Below are positions 1-6,923 of a stretch of DNA of 11,980 nucleotides, one piece after another (position 1 is the stretch's first letter; each line of letters starts with the position of its first letter). A program made the position numbers and the translations under genes. This stretch comes from Planctomycetota bacterium. GTDB lineage: Bacteria > Planctomycetota > SZUA-567. Under the pieces are notes generated by a model. That model made no database searches and was not told the origin of the DNA. It saw nothing but the letters and a program-made list of their open reading frames with translations. Location of the stretch: NCBI GenBank assembly GCA_020860865.1, contig JAJBTL010000386.1, forward strand, positions 7,310 through 19,289. Reading direction: 5' to 3'.

Positions 1-1981
1 CCTCGACCTCCGCGCCAATATCGGCGGCTATCAGGAAGACGGCCAAGCAGTCGCCGGTCTCGGCGCCGCCGAGGTTTTCCGGGACACCGTCCTCAAGGAT
101 GGCGCCGTCATTGCCGTCGGCGGCGACGACTTTACCCACGACCTCGTCCTCCACGCGGACAGTCGGGACAGCCTTGTCCATATCGACGCGGACGCCGTCT
201 TCCGGGGCGTTGTCGACATCGGGCTGGACAGCGGCAATGCCCTTGTCGTCGCCGGTGCTACCGAAGACACGCGCCTCGCGGTCGATTTCCACCAGGACGT
301 CATCGCCGGCGACATCGGCCTCCACAACGCCACCGTCAGCATGGCCGAAGGGACGACGTTTACGACAAACACCCTGACGGCCGGCCGGAACAGCGTCCTC
401 GACGTTCGGGGTGACGCCACCATTCAAGGGAACGCCGTCTTTGCCGGCGGGTCCAGGCTGAAGCTTGGCACCAACACCCTGGCGATACGGGGCGACGCGA
501 CCTTTGCGGCGGATTCGACCTACGACGCCAGGCTCGGGGAAGACAAGACCGCCCTCGTCGCCGTCGACAACGACGTCACCATCGAAGACGGCGCGCGGAT
601 ACGCCTGGGCGGCGTTACCCTTGACGATGCCGCGTCCAAGACCGTCCTGACTGCGGGCGGCACGCTGACGGGAACATTCGAGAACAAGCTCTACGAATTG
701 GAAACGCGCCCGGACAACAGTATCGCCGTCACCGGCATCAGGAAAACCGGGGACGTCCTCGATCTCGATGCGCCCCTTTACTCCAGTAATATAAGCATTA
801 AAAACGCCGCCGAACTCTACGACCGCATCACCCGGGACACCAGCCTGTCCGAAGACTACCGGAGCCGGCTCCTCGCCGCCCTGGAGGAAGTCTCCGAGTA
901 CAAGCAAGTGGACGGCGAAGCCGGCAACGTCGCGGTGTCGCAACTGTTCGGCCAGCACGCCATCACCGCCGGCGAGAGCATCAAGGAAACGTCCCGAGCC
1001 TTCCGGAGCGGCGTCGGCAACCGCCTGACCGTCATCCACCAGGCCCGCGCCGGCGGCGGGGCGGGCGGCACGGCCAGTGCGGCATCCGACAACGCCCTTG
1101 CCGATCTCGGCGGCGGCTACTACGATGACCACACGGTGGTCGACGCGATGGACCGGCTCTGGGTCGGCGCCCTCGGCGCCTGGGGAAAACAGGACAACCG
1201 CTACGGCACCTACGGCTACAAGTACGACAGCCAGGGCGTCATCGCCGGCTACGATTGGGAACGGGGCGACTTCACCATCGGCGCCTCGGTCGGCTGGACC
1301 ACCGGCGATATGCGGACAAACGACCTCGCCACCCACACGGATGTCGACACCATGAACGTCGGCCTCTATGCCAGTTACGATCCGGTGAGCGGCTTCTTCG
1401 CCGACGCCAACGTCGGCTATGGCCGGTCGTGGAACAAGGCCTCGACCATCGTCACCGGCAGTGGCGGCGGCACCAGAAACGGGAACTTCTCAAACTCGGC
1501 GATGCAGGCCGGCCTGAACATGGGGTACACCCTCGAATGCGCCGAGTTTCGCATCACCCCAACCCTCGGACTCCAGTGGACCAGGGTCAAACAGGACGGC
1601 TGGACCGAATCCGGCACCGGGACGTCACTCATCAACAATTGGTTCGGCGATTCGAACCATGACTATGTCGAGGTGCCGATAGCGATGCGCCTGAGCCGGG
1701 CCTTCCAGTTCGCGAACGGCGTCGTCGTCACGCCCGAGGCGCGGGCGGCGTATATTGCCAACATCGGCGATTCCGCTCCGACCATCCGGATGGGTTATGT
1801 CGGCAGCTCCGATTCGACCACCCTCCACGGTATCGATCCGGGCGCCGGTCGCGGCGTCGTGGGCGGCGGCGTCAAGGCGAACATCAACCATTTCCTTGAC
1901 GCCGACTTTGACTATAACTATGAGTTCAGGAGCGGCTACCGGAACAACAGCTTTACCGGCGGTGTCGGGTTGTCGTTCTGA
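1..1981 (+). CDS. Autotransporter (type Va), C-terminal part: passenger end plus beta-barrel; 5' end outside window
   Basis: The frame is open from base 2 to the TGA at 1979-1981, giving 659 residues with no start in the window, so the gene is cut by the left edge; the Met at 341 is internal. Residues 1 to about 250 are Gly/Asp/Val/Thr-rich short strands with repeated 'GDATxxG/A' type units, as in beta-helical passengers. Residues 263-340 look like the helical linker threading the pore. From about residue 384 (motif 'DRLWVGALGAW') to F659 come some 275 residues of alternating amphipathic strands, the usual size of the 12-stranded Autotransporter domain (PF03797). The protein ends 'GGVGLSF', a terminal Phe as used for recognition by the BAM complex. 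The family inserts in the outer membrane and displays or releases the passenger. The passenger's function cannot be told from this fragment. No cleavage motif was identified. A two-way terminator follows within 35 bases. Confidence 0.9.
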   Translation, partial: LDLRANIGGYQEDGQAVAGLGAAEVFRDTVLKDGAVIAVGGDDFTHDLVLHADSRDSLVHIDADAVFRGVVDIGLDSGNALVVAGATEDTRLAVDFHQDVIAGDIGLHNATVSMAEGTTFTTNTLTAGRNSVLDVRGDATIQGNAVFAGGSRLKLGTNTLAIRGDATFAADSTYDARLGEDKTALVAVDNDVTIEDGARIRLGGVTLDDAASKTVLTAGGTLTGTFENKLYELETRPDNSIAVTGIRKTGDVLDLDAPLYSSNISIKNAAELYDRITRDTSLSEDYRSRLLAALEEVSEYKQVDGEAGNVAVSQLFGQHAITAGESIKETSRAFRSGVGNRLTVIHQARAGGGAGGTASAASDNALADLGGGYYDDHTVVDAMDRLWVGALGAWGKQDNRYGTYGYKYDSQGVIAGYDWERGDFTIGASVGWTTGDMRTNDLATHTDVDTMNVGLYASYDPVSGFFADANVGYGRSWNKASTIVTGSGGGTRNGNFSNSAMQAGLNMGYTLECAEFRITPTLGLQWTRVKQDGWTESGTGTSLINNWFGDSNHDYVEVPIAMRLSRAFQFANGVVVTPEARAAYIANIGDSAPTIRMGYVGSSDSTTLHGIDPGAGRGVVGGGVKANINHFLDADFDYNYEFRSGYRNNSFTGGVGLSF

Positions 1982-2006
1982 AAACGATGAGTACCGTCAT
2001 GGTAAT

Positions 2007-2042
2007 AAAAAAAAGGACAGCCAGGCGGCTGTCCTTTTTTCG
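2007..2042. terminator. Bidirectional rho-independent terminator between convergent autotransporter and gap genes
   Basis: A perfect 8-bp GC-rich stem (GGACAGCC at 2015-2022, GGCTGTCC at 2027-2034) closes a 4-base loop. It is flanked by an A-run at 2007-2014 and a T-run at 2035-2040, which can pair and extend the stem. Either strand therefore ends in a U-tract, so one hairpin can stop both the plus-strand autotransporter and minus-strand gap transcripts. A second T-run follows at 2045-2050. Confidence 0.9.
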
Positions 2043-2088
2043 TCCTTTTTTGCGTTACCGCAGGTCGTAGCGAAATCGGATTCCCGGT

Positions 2089-3093
2089 TTAGAGGTTGCC
2101 GATGTACTTCGCCAGTTCGACAGTCTTGTTCGAGTAGCCCCATTCGTTGTCGTACCAGCTGACGACCTTGACGAAGTTGGGGTTCAGCATGATGCCGGCC
2201 TTCTTGTCGAAGATGGAGGTGCGCGGGTCGCCAATGAAGTCGGACGAGACGACGTCGTCTTCGGTGTAGCCGAGGATGCCCTTCAGTTCGCCTTCCGACG
2301 CCTTCTTCATGGCGGCGCAAATGGCGTCGTAGTCCGCCGCCTTTTCGATGCGGCAGGTGAGGTCGACGACGGAGACGTCGAGGGTCGGGACGCGCATGGA
2401 CATGCCGGTCAGCTTGCCGTTCAGTTCCGGGATGACCTTGCCGACGGCCTTGGCGGCGCCGGTCGAGGACGGAATGATGTTGTAGCTGGCCGCGCGGCCG
2501 CCGCGCCAGTCCTTGGCCGACGGGCCGTCGACGGTCTTCTGGGTGGCGGTGGCGGAGTGAACGGTGGTCATCAGGCCTTCCAGCATGCCGAAGTTTTCGT
2601 GGATGACCTTGGTGATGGGCGCCAGGCAGTTTGTGGTGCAGGACGCGTTCGACAGGATGTTCGTGTCCTTGGTGATCTTCGTGTGGTTGACGCCGAGGAC
2701 GAACATCGGGGTGTCGTCCTTGGACGGCGCGGACATGATGACCTTCTTGGCGCCGGCCTTGAGGTGGGCTTCGGCCTTTTCCTTGGTGAGGAAGATGCCG
2801 GTGGATTCGACGACGATGTCGGCGCCGATGTCGCCCCACTTGAGGGTGGCCGGGTCTTTTTCGCCGGTGACGCGGACGGTCTTGCCGTTGACGACGAGAT
2901 TGGAGCCGTCAACCTTGATGTCGCCCTTGAACGCGCCGTGGATGGTGTCGTACTTGAGCATGTACGCGAGGTAGTCCGCGTCGAACAGGTCGTTGACGCC
3001 GACGACTTCGACGCCGTCGATGTTCTGGGCGGCGCGGAAAACGAGGCGGCCGATGCGGCCAAAGCCATTGATGCCGATTTTCACTGTTGCCAT
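2089..3093 (-). CDS. gap: Glyceraldehyde-3-phosphate dehydrogenase, type I (NAD-dependent)
   Basis: A complete 334-residue GAPDH of normal family length. It oxidises glyceraldehyde-3-phosphate to 1,3-bisphosphoglycerate with NAD+ and phosphate in cytosolic glycolysis and gluconeogenesis. The N-terminal Rossmann motif is 'INGFGRIGR' at 8-16, with N34-D35 after beta-2, the usual NAD-specificity position. The catalytic motif 'SCTTNC' gives Cys152 as nucleophile and His179 ('TTVHS') as base. 'DWRGGRAA' (195-202) and the C-terminal 'YDNEWGYS' (314-321) are also present. No key residue is missing. The ATG at 3091-3093 has a strong Shine-Dalgarno GGAGGA (minus strand, 3103-3108) nine bases upstream. 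The gene is monocistronic: a two-way terminator lies downstream, and a roughly 435-bp divergent region shared with cca lies upstream. The long structured leader suggests post-initiation control (inference). Confidence 0.98.
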   Translation of the reverse strand: MATVKIGINGFGRIGRLVFRAAQNIDGVEVVGVNDLFDADYLAYMLKYDTIHGAFKGDIKVDGSNLVVNGKTVRVTGEKDPATLKWGDIGADIVVESTGIFLTKEKAEAHLKAGAKKVIMSAPSKDDTPMFVLGVNHTKITKDTNILSNASCTTNCLAPITKVIHENFGMLEGLMTTVHSATATQKTVDGPSAKDWRGGRAASYNIIPSSTGAAKAVGKVIPELNGKLTGMSMRVPTLDVSVVDLTCRIEKAADYDAICAAMKKASEGELKGILGYTEDDVVSSDFIGDPRTSIFDKKAGIMLNPNFVKVVSWYDNEWGYSNKTVELAKYIGNL

Positions 3094-3125
3094 GATGGTA
3101 AATCCTCCGAAAAATGGGGCCCCTG

Positions 3126-3148
3126 AAAAAAGCTTTGTGACAAGCTTT
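3126..3148 (-). promoter_or_regulatory. Terminator-like hairpin (possible attenuator) in the gap leader
   Basis: Read on the minus strand, a perfect 7-bp stem AAAGCTT/AAGCTTT with a 6-base loop (3136-3141) runs into six consecutive U's and ends 17 bases before the gap Shine-Dalgarno. The stem has only two G-C pairs, so it would be a weak terminator. It could instead be an mRNA 5' structure or a protein-binding dyad. A GGGGCCCC palindrome (3116-3123) lies between it and the ribosome binding site. Confidence 0.4.
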
Positions 3149-3268
3149 CGAAATAATATCCCTCACCATTCCGCCGCAGTGGCTGTAACGCCGTCCCGGC
3201 AGTGAAGTTGCCGCCGGGCCGGAACCGCGCCGAGGATGAAAAACCCTGCGCTGCGATGAATCCCATAG

Positions 3269-3297
3269 ATTATACGGTCCCGGTCCGGTCCGCGCAA
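3269..3297 (-). promoter_or_regulatory. Candidate sigma-70-type promoter for gap
   Basis: On the minus strand a perfect TATAAT (-10, plus-strand 3269-3274) lies 17 bases from TTGCGC (-35, 3292-3297), which matches only the TTG part of the consensus. Transcription would start near 3262 and give a leader of about 168 nt before the gap start. The spacer is made of repeated GGACC units. A weaker alternative -10 (TATTAT, 3153-3158) sits nearer the gene without a recognisable -35. Confidence 0.45.
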
Positions 3298-3328
3298 GCG
3301 CGAACCCCTGCCGTCAGCCAAGTTTGCC

Positions 3329-3357
3329 ATGACAGCAAAGGTATATATCGGTACAAT
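3329..3357 (+). promoter_or_regulatory. Candidate sigma-70-type promoter for cca
   Basis: ATGACA at 3329-3334 (five of six to TTGACA) and TACAAT at 3352-3357 (five of six to TATAAT) are separated by exactly 17 bases. Start of transcription would be near 3364, giving a leader of about 165 nt. A second TA-rich element, TATAAC at 3488-3493, lies closer to cca but lacks a recognisable -35. Confidence 0.4.
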
Positions 3358-3381
3358 GGGCCGGACGGTACCGTTTTTTTT
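3349..3381 (+). terminator. Weak hairpin followed by T8 tract upstream of cca
   Basis: CGGTAC (3349-3354) can pair with GTACCG (3368-3373) across a 13-base loop, directly followed by eight T's (3374-3381). The shape is that of a weak intrinsic terminator or attenuator. It overlaps the -10 of the candidate cca promoter, so the two readings compete: if transcription starts near 3364 the left arm is not transcribed and only the U-tract remains. ACGGTACCGT at 3365-3374 is also a perfect palindrome. Confidence 0.25.
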
Positions 3382-3527
3382 CGCAAGACATTGTGCGGAA
3401 AGCGGCTTTCACGACCGCCACTTCCTCGTGAACGTGAACGCGGGACCGGTTCGGGAGCCCTCCGGGGCAAAATCGCCTTTACCATAGTATAACGGCAGGC
3501 GCCGCGCCGTTCAGGAATATAGACGTT

Positions 3528-5003
3528 ATGCCAACGCCATTACTCACTCCGCCGCCAGAATGCCTGGCGATACTCCAGACGCTCCGTTCGCACGGCCACA
3601 CCGCCTACCTCTGCGGCGGCTGCGTCCGGGACGCCCTTCTTGGCCGTCCGGCCAAGGACTACGACATCGCCACCGCCGCCACGCCGGAACAGGTCGAGGC
3701 GCTGTTCGACAAGACGATACCGGTCGGGAAGGCCTTCGGCGTCATGATCGTTGTCGCCGGCGAGAGCCACTACGAAGTGGCGACGTTCCGGTCCGACCTC
3801 GCCTACATCGACGGCCGCCGGCCGGAAGGGGTCGTGTTCTCCTCGCCGGAAGAGGACGCCGCCCGCCGCGACTTCCCCATGAACGCCCTCTTCTACGACC
3901 CGTTCACCGACGAGGTCGTCGACTATGTCGGCGGCCGCGACGATATCCGCCGCCGCCTCGTCCGCGCCGTCGGCGACCCGGCCGGCCGCTTCCGGGAGGA
4001 CAACCTCCGCCTCCTTCGGGCGATCCGCTTCGCCGCCCGCACCGGCTTCGCCATCGAGGACGCCACCTGGCGGGCGGTCGTGGACCTGTCGGCCCTCGCC
4101 GCCACCGTGTCGCCGGAACGCATTGCCCAGGAAACGGAGACGATGCTCCTGGACGGCCAGTCCCGGCAGGCGTTTTCCCTCCTGCACGAATCCGGGCTCC
4201 TCGCCGTCATCCTCCCGGAAGTCGCCGCCATGGCCGGTGTAGAGCAGCCGCCCGATTTTCATCCGGAAGGGGACGTCTGGGAACACACGCTCATTCTCCT
4301 CGGGCTTGCCGACCGGGCGGTCCGGGGTGATTATCGGCCCGCCTCTCCGGATCAGCCCGACGTGCCGGCCGGGATGGACCGGGGCGAGTTTTCGCCGGAC
4401 GACTACGCCGCCGCCGTCCGAGACTGCCGGGACGCCCTGACCCCGTGGCAGCAGACGACCCTGGCCTGGGCCGGCCTTCTCCACGACATCGGGAAGCCGG
4501 ACACCTTTTCCGTCTCCGACCGCATCCGGTTCAACAACCACGACCTCCTCGGCGCCGAAATGGCGGTGACGGTCCTGACCCGTTTGCACCGGTCGCGCCG
4601 GGTCGTCGATGGCGTCTACGATCTTATCCGCCGCCACATCCACTTTTCGACTCTTCGGAAAATGCGGAAAAGCAAGCTTTGCCGTTGGCTCCAGGACGGC
4701 AGCTTCCCGATGCACCTGGAGCTTCACCGCCTGGACTGCGAGTCGTCCCACCGGATGTTGGCGAACTGGTTTTTCGGCGTCCAGGCTTGGCGGGAAGAAC
4801 AGGCCAGACCGCCCGAACCGGAACCGCTGCTCCGTGGCGGGGAACTGGTCGCGCTCGGGTTGCCGCCCGGTCCGGAAATAGGAAAAATCCTCGCGGCGGT
4901 GGAGGACGCCCGCCTCGAAGGCACGGTCTCCACGCCTGATGAGGCGCTCGCGTTGGCGAGGAAATTGGCCGGGCTGGACGCGGACCGGTCGACATCCGGT
5001 TAA
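3528..5003 (+). CDS. cca: CCA-adding tRNA nucleotidyltransferase (class II) with HD domain
   Basis: A 491-residue class II nucleotidyltransferase that builds or repairs the 3' CCA end of tRNAs from CTP and ATP. The head domain has 'CGGCVRDALLG' (29-39), the catalytic carboxylates D44 and D46 ('KDYDIAT'), 'RRDFPMNAL' (113-121) and the nucleotide-recognition helix 'EDNLRLLRAIRFAARTGF' (157-174). An HD domain follows: H245, H253, 'LLHDIGKP' with H319-D320, and 'NNHD' at 337-340. The C-terminus 'LGLPPGPEIGK' (443-453) plus an 'LEGTVST' stretch is typical of the family. The gap between H253 and H319 is longer than I expect and holds a polar insert (about 263-305). In some phyla the two steps are split between CC- and A-adding enzymes; sequence alone does not exclude that here. 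The ATG at 3528 has AGGA at 3513-3516. A terminator follows; the gene appears monocistronic. Confidence 0.92.
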   Translation: MPTPLLTPPPECLAILQTLRSHGHTAYLCGGCVRDALLGRPAKDYDIATAATPEQVEALFDKTIPVGKAFGVMIVVAGESHYEVATFRSDLAYIDGRRPEGVVFSSPEEDAARRDFPMNALFYDPFTDEVVDYVGGRDDIRRRLVRAVGDPAGRFREDNLRLLRAIRFAARTGFAIEDATWRAVVDLSALAATVSPERIAQETETMLLDGQSRQAFSLLHESGLLAVILPEVAAMAGVEQPPDFHPEGDVWEHTLILLGLADRAVRGDYRPASPDQPDVPAGMDRGEFSPDDYAAAVRDCRDALTPWQQTTLAWAGLLHDIGKPDTFSVSDRIRFNNHDLLGAEMAVTVLTRLHRSRRVVDGVYDLIRRHIHFSTLRKMRKSKLCRWLQDGSFPMHLELHRLDCESSHRMLANWFFGVQAWREEQARPPEPEPLLRGGELVALGLPPGPEIGKILAAVEDARLEGTVSTPDEALALARKLAGLDADRSTSG

Positions 5004-5068
5004 GCCGGAGGAGCGTAAAACGTCCATCGCCCAACGCCACTTGCATGGAAACATATTGCAACAGGCCG

Positions 5069-5105
5069 AAAAAAAAACGCCGCCCATCGCCGGGCGGCGC
5101 TTTTT
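5069..5105. terminator. Bidirectional rho-independent terminator between convergent cca and Sel1-repeat genes
   Basis: CGCCGCCC (5078-5085) pairs perfectly with GGGCGGCG (5092-5099) around a 6-base loop. T5 follows on the plus strand (5101-5105), and an A-run at 5069-5077 gives nine U's for minus-strand transcripts. It lies 74 bases after the cca stop and 28 bases after the Sel1 gene stop, serving both. Confidence 0.9.
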
Positions 5106-5133
5106 CGATACTGTCGTCCTGTCCGCTGTGCGG

Positions 5134-6033
5134 TTACTGCGCCGGCGCGGTGGAGCCGGGGCCACCGGCGGCGGCCTGCTGCCGTTCCTGGAAGGTCTTT
5201 ACCCAGGTTTGGGCGTCGGCTTCGACCTTGGCGATCTGTTCTTCCGTCAGGAGGCCGCGAACCCGTTCGATAGCGGAATTCAGCGGCGCCGCCGGGTAGC
5301 CGGCCAAGCGGGCTAACGCGTACCACTTCAGTTCCTGTTCCGGATCGGCGGGGCGGCCGAGGCCGTCACGGTAGAAAACGGCGAGGTTTTTCATCGCTTC
5401 GCCATTGCCCATTTCGGCCGATCGGGTGAACCAGTCGAACGCCTTCGTCAGGTCCTTCGGCTGGCCATAGGTGCCTTCGAAGGAAATGACGCCGAGGTCG
5501 TTGGCGGCGCCGGCGTGGCCGGCGGCGGCGGCGCCGCCGAGGAGTTCGACGCCCCACGGTTCGTTCTTCCCGGTGCCGATGCCGGCGAAGTAGAGGGATG
5601 CCAGTTTATAGAGACCCTGCGAGAGGCCGAGTTCGGCGGACTTTTCAAAGTTCGTGAAGGCGATGGCCGGGTCGCCGGTGGTGCCCATGCCGATTTCGTA
5701 GCAGACCCCGACGTTGTAATAACCTTCCGCGAGACCGGCGGCGGCGGCCTTCTGGTACCATTCGCGGGCCTTGACGAAGTTCCGCGGCGTCCCGATGCCG
5801 CGTTCGTACATGGTGCCGAGGGTGAGCATGGCGGCCGTGTTGCCCTTTTCCGCTTCTCCGGCCATGAGGGTGAACGCTTCCACCGGGCTGATGGTCTGCT
5901 GCTGTTGCTGCGCCTGGGCCTCGGCCTGGGTCTGCGGCGCTTCGACCGTGTCTTCGGCAACGATCGGCATGGCGGAAAGGAATAGTGCGGCCAAGGCGAC
6001 AGCCGCGAACGGGAATGCGATGCTCTTTCTCAT
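5134..6033 (-). CDS. Secreted Sel1-like repeat (SLR) protein
   Basis: A 299-residue exported protein. Residues 1-26 form a Sec signal peptide: 'MRK', a hydrophobic core, then a likely cleavage after 'MPIVA'. A low-complexity Ala/Gln segment (31-47, including five Gln in a row) leads into about five Sel1-type helix pairs of 35-37 residues, roughly 64-100, 101-137, 138-172, 173-208 and 209-244. These show the pattern A-x-L-G-x-x-Y-x-x-G-x-G and end 'W(Y/F)xxxAxxG'. After them come a helical segment and a Gln/Ala/Gly-rich tail (284-299). SLR solenoids mediate protein-protein contacts; no catalytic site is seen and no substrate can be named. The protein is probably periplasmic. The ATG at 6031-6033 has only a weak upstream purine stretch (AAGG about 12 bases away). 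It is probably transcribed alone, from the candidate promoter at 6093-6120 to the two-way terminator. Confidence 0.88.
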   Translation of the reverse strand: MRKSIAFPFAAVALAALFLSAMPIVAEDTVEAPQTQAEAQAQQQQQTISPVEAFTLMAGEAEKGNTAAMLTLGTMYERGIGTPRNFVKAREWYQKAAAAGLAEGYYNVGVCYEIGMGTTGDPAIAFTNFEKSAELGLSQGLYKLASLYFAGIGTGKNEPWGVELLGGAAAAGHAGAANDLGVISFEGTYGQPKDLTKAFDWFTRSAEMGNGEAMKNLAVFYRDGLGRPADPEQELKWYALARLAGYPAAPLNSAIERVRGLLTEEQIAKVEADAQTWVKTFQERQQAAAGGPGSTAPAQ

Positions 6034-6092
6034 AATTATTCAACCTTAAAAAAAGGACCAGTGATATGGTACTCCGTCCGACAAAGGTTGGT

Positions 6093-6120
6093 ATTATAAA
6101 CAAAACTGGCGACAACGCAA
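6093..6120 (-). promoter_or_regulatory. Candidate sigma-70-type promoter for the Sel1-repeat gene
   Basis: On the minus strand a perfect TATAAT (plus-strand 6093-6098) lies 16 bases from TTGCGT (6115-6120). The layout is close to that of the gap promoter candidate (TTGCGC, 17 bases, TATAAT). The predicted start lies about 50-55 nt before the Sel1 ATG. The 170-base gap to hisA (6034-6203) is AT-rich compared with its surroundings and shows no clear hisA terminator, so read-through from hisA is possible. Confidence 0.45.
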
Positions 6121-6203
6121 CCATATTATCGTGAATAAAATGGTATCGTCCACGCCTTAATTCCCTGTGAACACGCATTTTACGCCAAATAGGATCTACC
6201 GCT

Positions 6204-6923
6204 TCAGCCTTTGGCGAGGGCGGCCATCGCACCCCGGAGCGTCATTTTTTCTTCATAGAGCGCCTTGCCGACGATGATGCCGAATAGCGGGAGCGACCGG
6301 AGGGCGGAGATGTCGTCCTCGGACGTGACGCCACCGCTGGCGATGATGGGGATGTCGGTCGCTTCCGTCGCCTGGCGCATCGCCTCGACGTTGACGCCGG
6401 CGAGGGCGCCGTCCCGGGAAATGTCTGTGTAAATAATCCCGCTCACGCCGGAGCCGGACAGGGCGGCAAGGAACTCCACCGCCGCCACGTCGCTCGTTTC
6501 GGTCCAACCCTTCACGGCGACAAAGCCGTCCCGGGCGTCGACGCCGACATTGATGCGGCCGGGGAGGGCGGCGACCAGTTCGTCCACAAACTCCCGGGAC
6601 TGGAGCGCCTTTGTCCCGATGATGACCCGGTCTACCCCGAGGTCGACGAGGCGCTTTGCCTTGTTGAGGCTGCGGATGCCGCCGCCGACTTCCACCGGTA
6701 TCGAGACCGCCTGGACAATGTCCCGGATATGCGGTTCGTTCTCGCTGACGCCGTCGAAGGCGCCGTCCAGATCGACGACGTGGAGGTAGGTGGCGCCTTC
6801 GTCGGCCCAGCGCCGGGCCATGTCGGCCGGGCTGTCCGAGTAGACCGTCTCCTTGTCCTTTTCCCCCTGAAAGAGGCGGACCGCGCGGCCCCCCTGGATG
6901 TCAACCGCCGGTAGAATGTGCAT
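6204..6923 (-). CDS. hisA: Phosphoribosylformimino-5-aminoimidazole carboxamide ribotide isomerase (HisA)
   Basis: A complete 239-residue (beta/alpha)8 isomerase of normal length. It catalyses the Amadori rearrangement of ProFAR to PRFAR, the fourth step of histidine biosynthesis, in the cytosol. Catalytic Asp8 lies in 'PAVDIQGG' (5-12) and Asp129 in 'NVGVDARDG'. The two phosphate-binding motifs are 'VEVGGGIRS' (77-85) and 'ASGGVTSEDD' (195-204). 'IYTDISRDG' (164-172) is the HisA signature that separates it from HisF. The ATG at 6921-6923 has GGAG 12 bases upstream. The start lies inside the 3' end of the preceding gene as read (23-base overlap), or forms a TAATG stop-start overlap if that gene is read one frame over. 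It is the last gene of the xseA operon; no other his gene is in the window, so the pathway is dispersed at least in part. Confidence 0.97.
   Translation of the reverse strand: MHILPAVDIQGGRAVRLFQGEKDKETVYSDSPADMARRWADEGATYLHVVDLDGAFDGVSENEPHIRDIVQAVSIPVEVGGGIRSLNKAKRLVDLGVDRVIIGTKALQSREFVDELVAALPGRINVGVDARDGFVAVKGWTETSDVAAVEFLAALSGSGVSGIIYTDISRDGALAGVNVEAMRQATEATDIPIIASGGVTSEDDISALRSLPLFGIIVGKALYEEKMTLRGAMAALAKG

Larger units (their letters stand above)
3094..3527. other. Divergent intergenic region between gap and cca
   Basis: These 434 bases carry no convincing gene. Plus-strand frames across it lack a supported start and any recognisable protein signature. The region holds the gap leader (hairpin at 3126-3148; possible GC stem CCCGGC 3195-3200 with GCCGGG 3213-3218), a minus-strand promoter candidate (3269-3297), a plus-strand promoter candidate (3329-3357), a plus-strand hairpin with T8 tract (3349-3381), an inverted repeat TTCACG/CGTGAA (3408-3413 and 3427-3432, the right arm repeated at 3433-3438), and the cca ribosome binding site. 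It is visibly richer in A/T than the flanking genes near the promoters. Confidence 0.7.

Noticed and set aside
3202..3492. Small plus-strand frame (96 codons) between gap and cca, with a stretch resembling a DUF4124-like 'YRY..PDGTVFF'
   Set aside because: No Shine-Dalgarno or signal peptide, low-complexity ends, and it crosses promoter and T8 elements. The resemblance is too short to trust.
3540..5165. Long open frame (541 codons) on the minus strand opposite cca
   Set aside because: It is a mirror of strong GC-rich codon bias. The product is Arg/Gly/Val/Asp-rich without motifs, and the plus strand encodes a clear CCA enzyme.
5045..5299. Small frame after a GGAGGAG sequence downstream of cca
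   Set aside because: It runs through the two-way terminator and then antisense to the Sel1-repeat gene; its ATG is too far from the GGAGGAG.
5899..5913. CTG/CAG-rich microsatellite in the Sel1-repeat gene
   Set aside because: It encodes a short Gln run after the signal peptide. Units are imperfect and a triplet change would not shift the frame, so it is ordinary low-complexity sequence.
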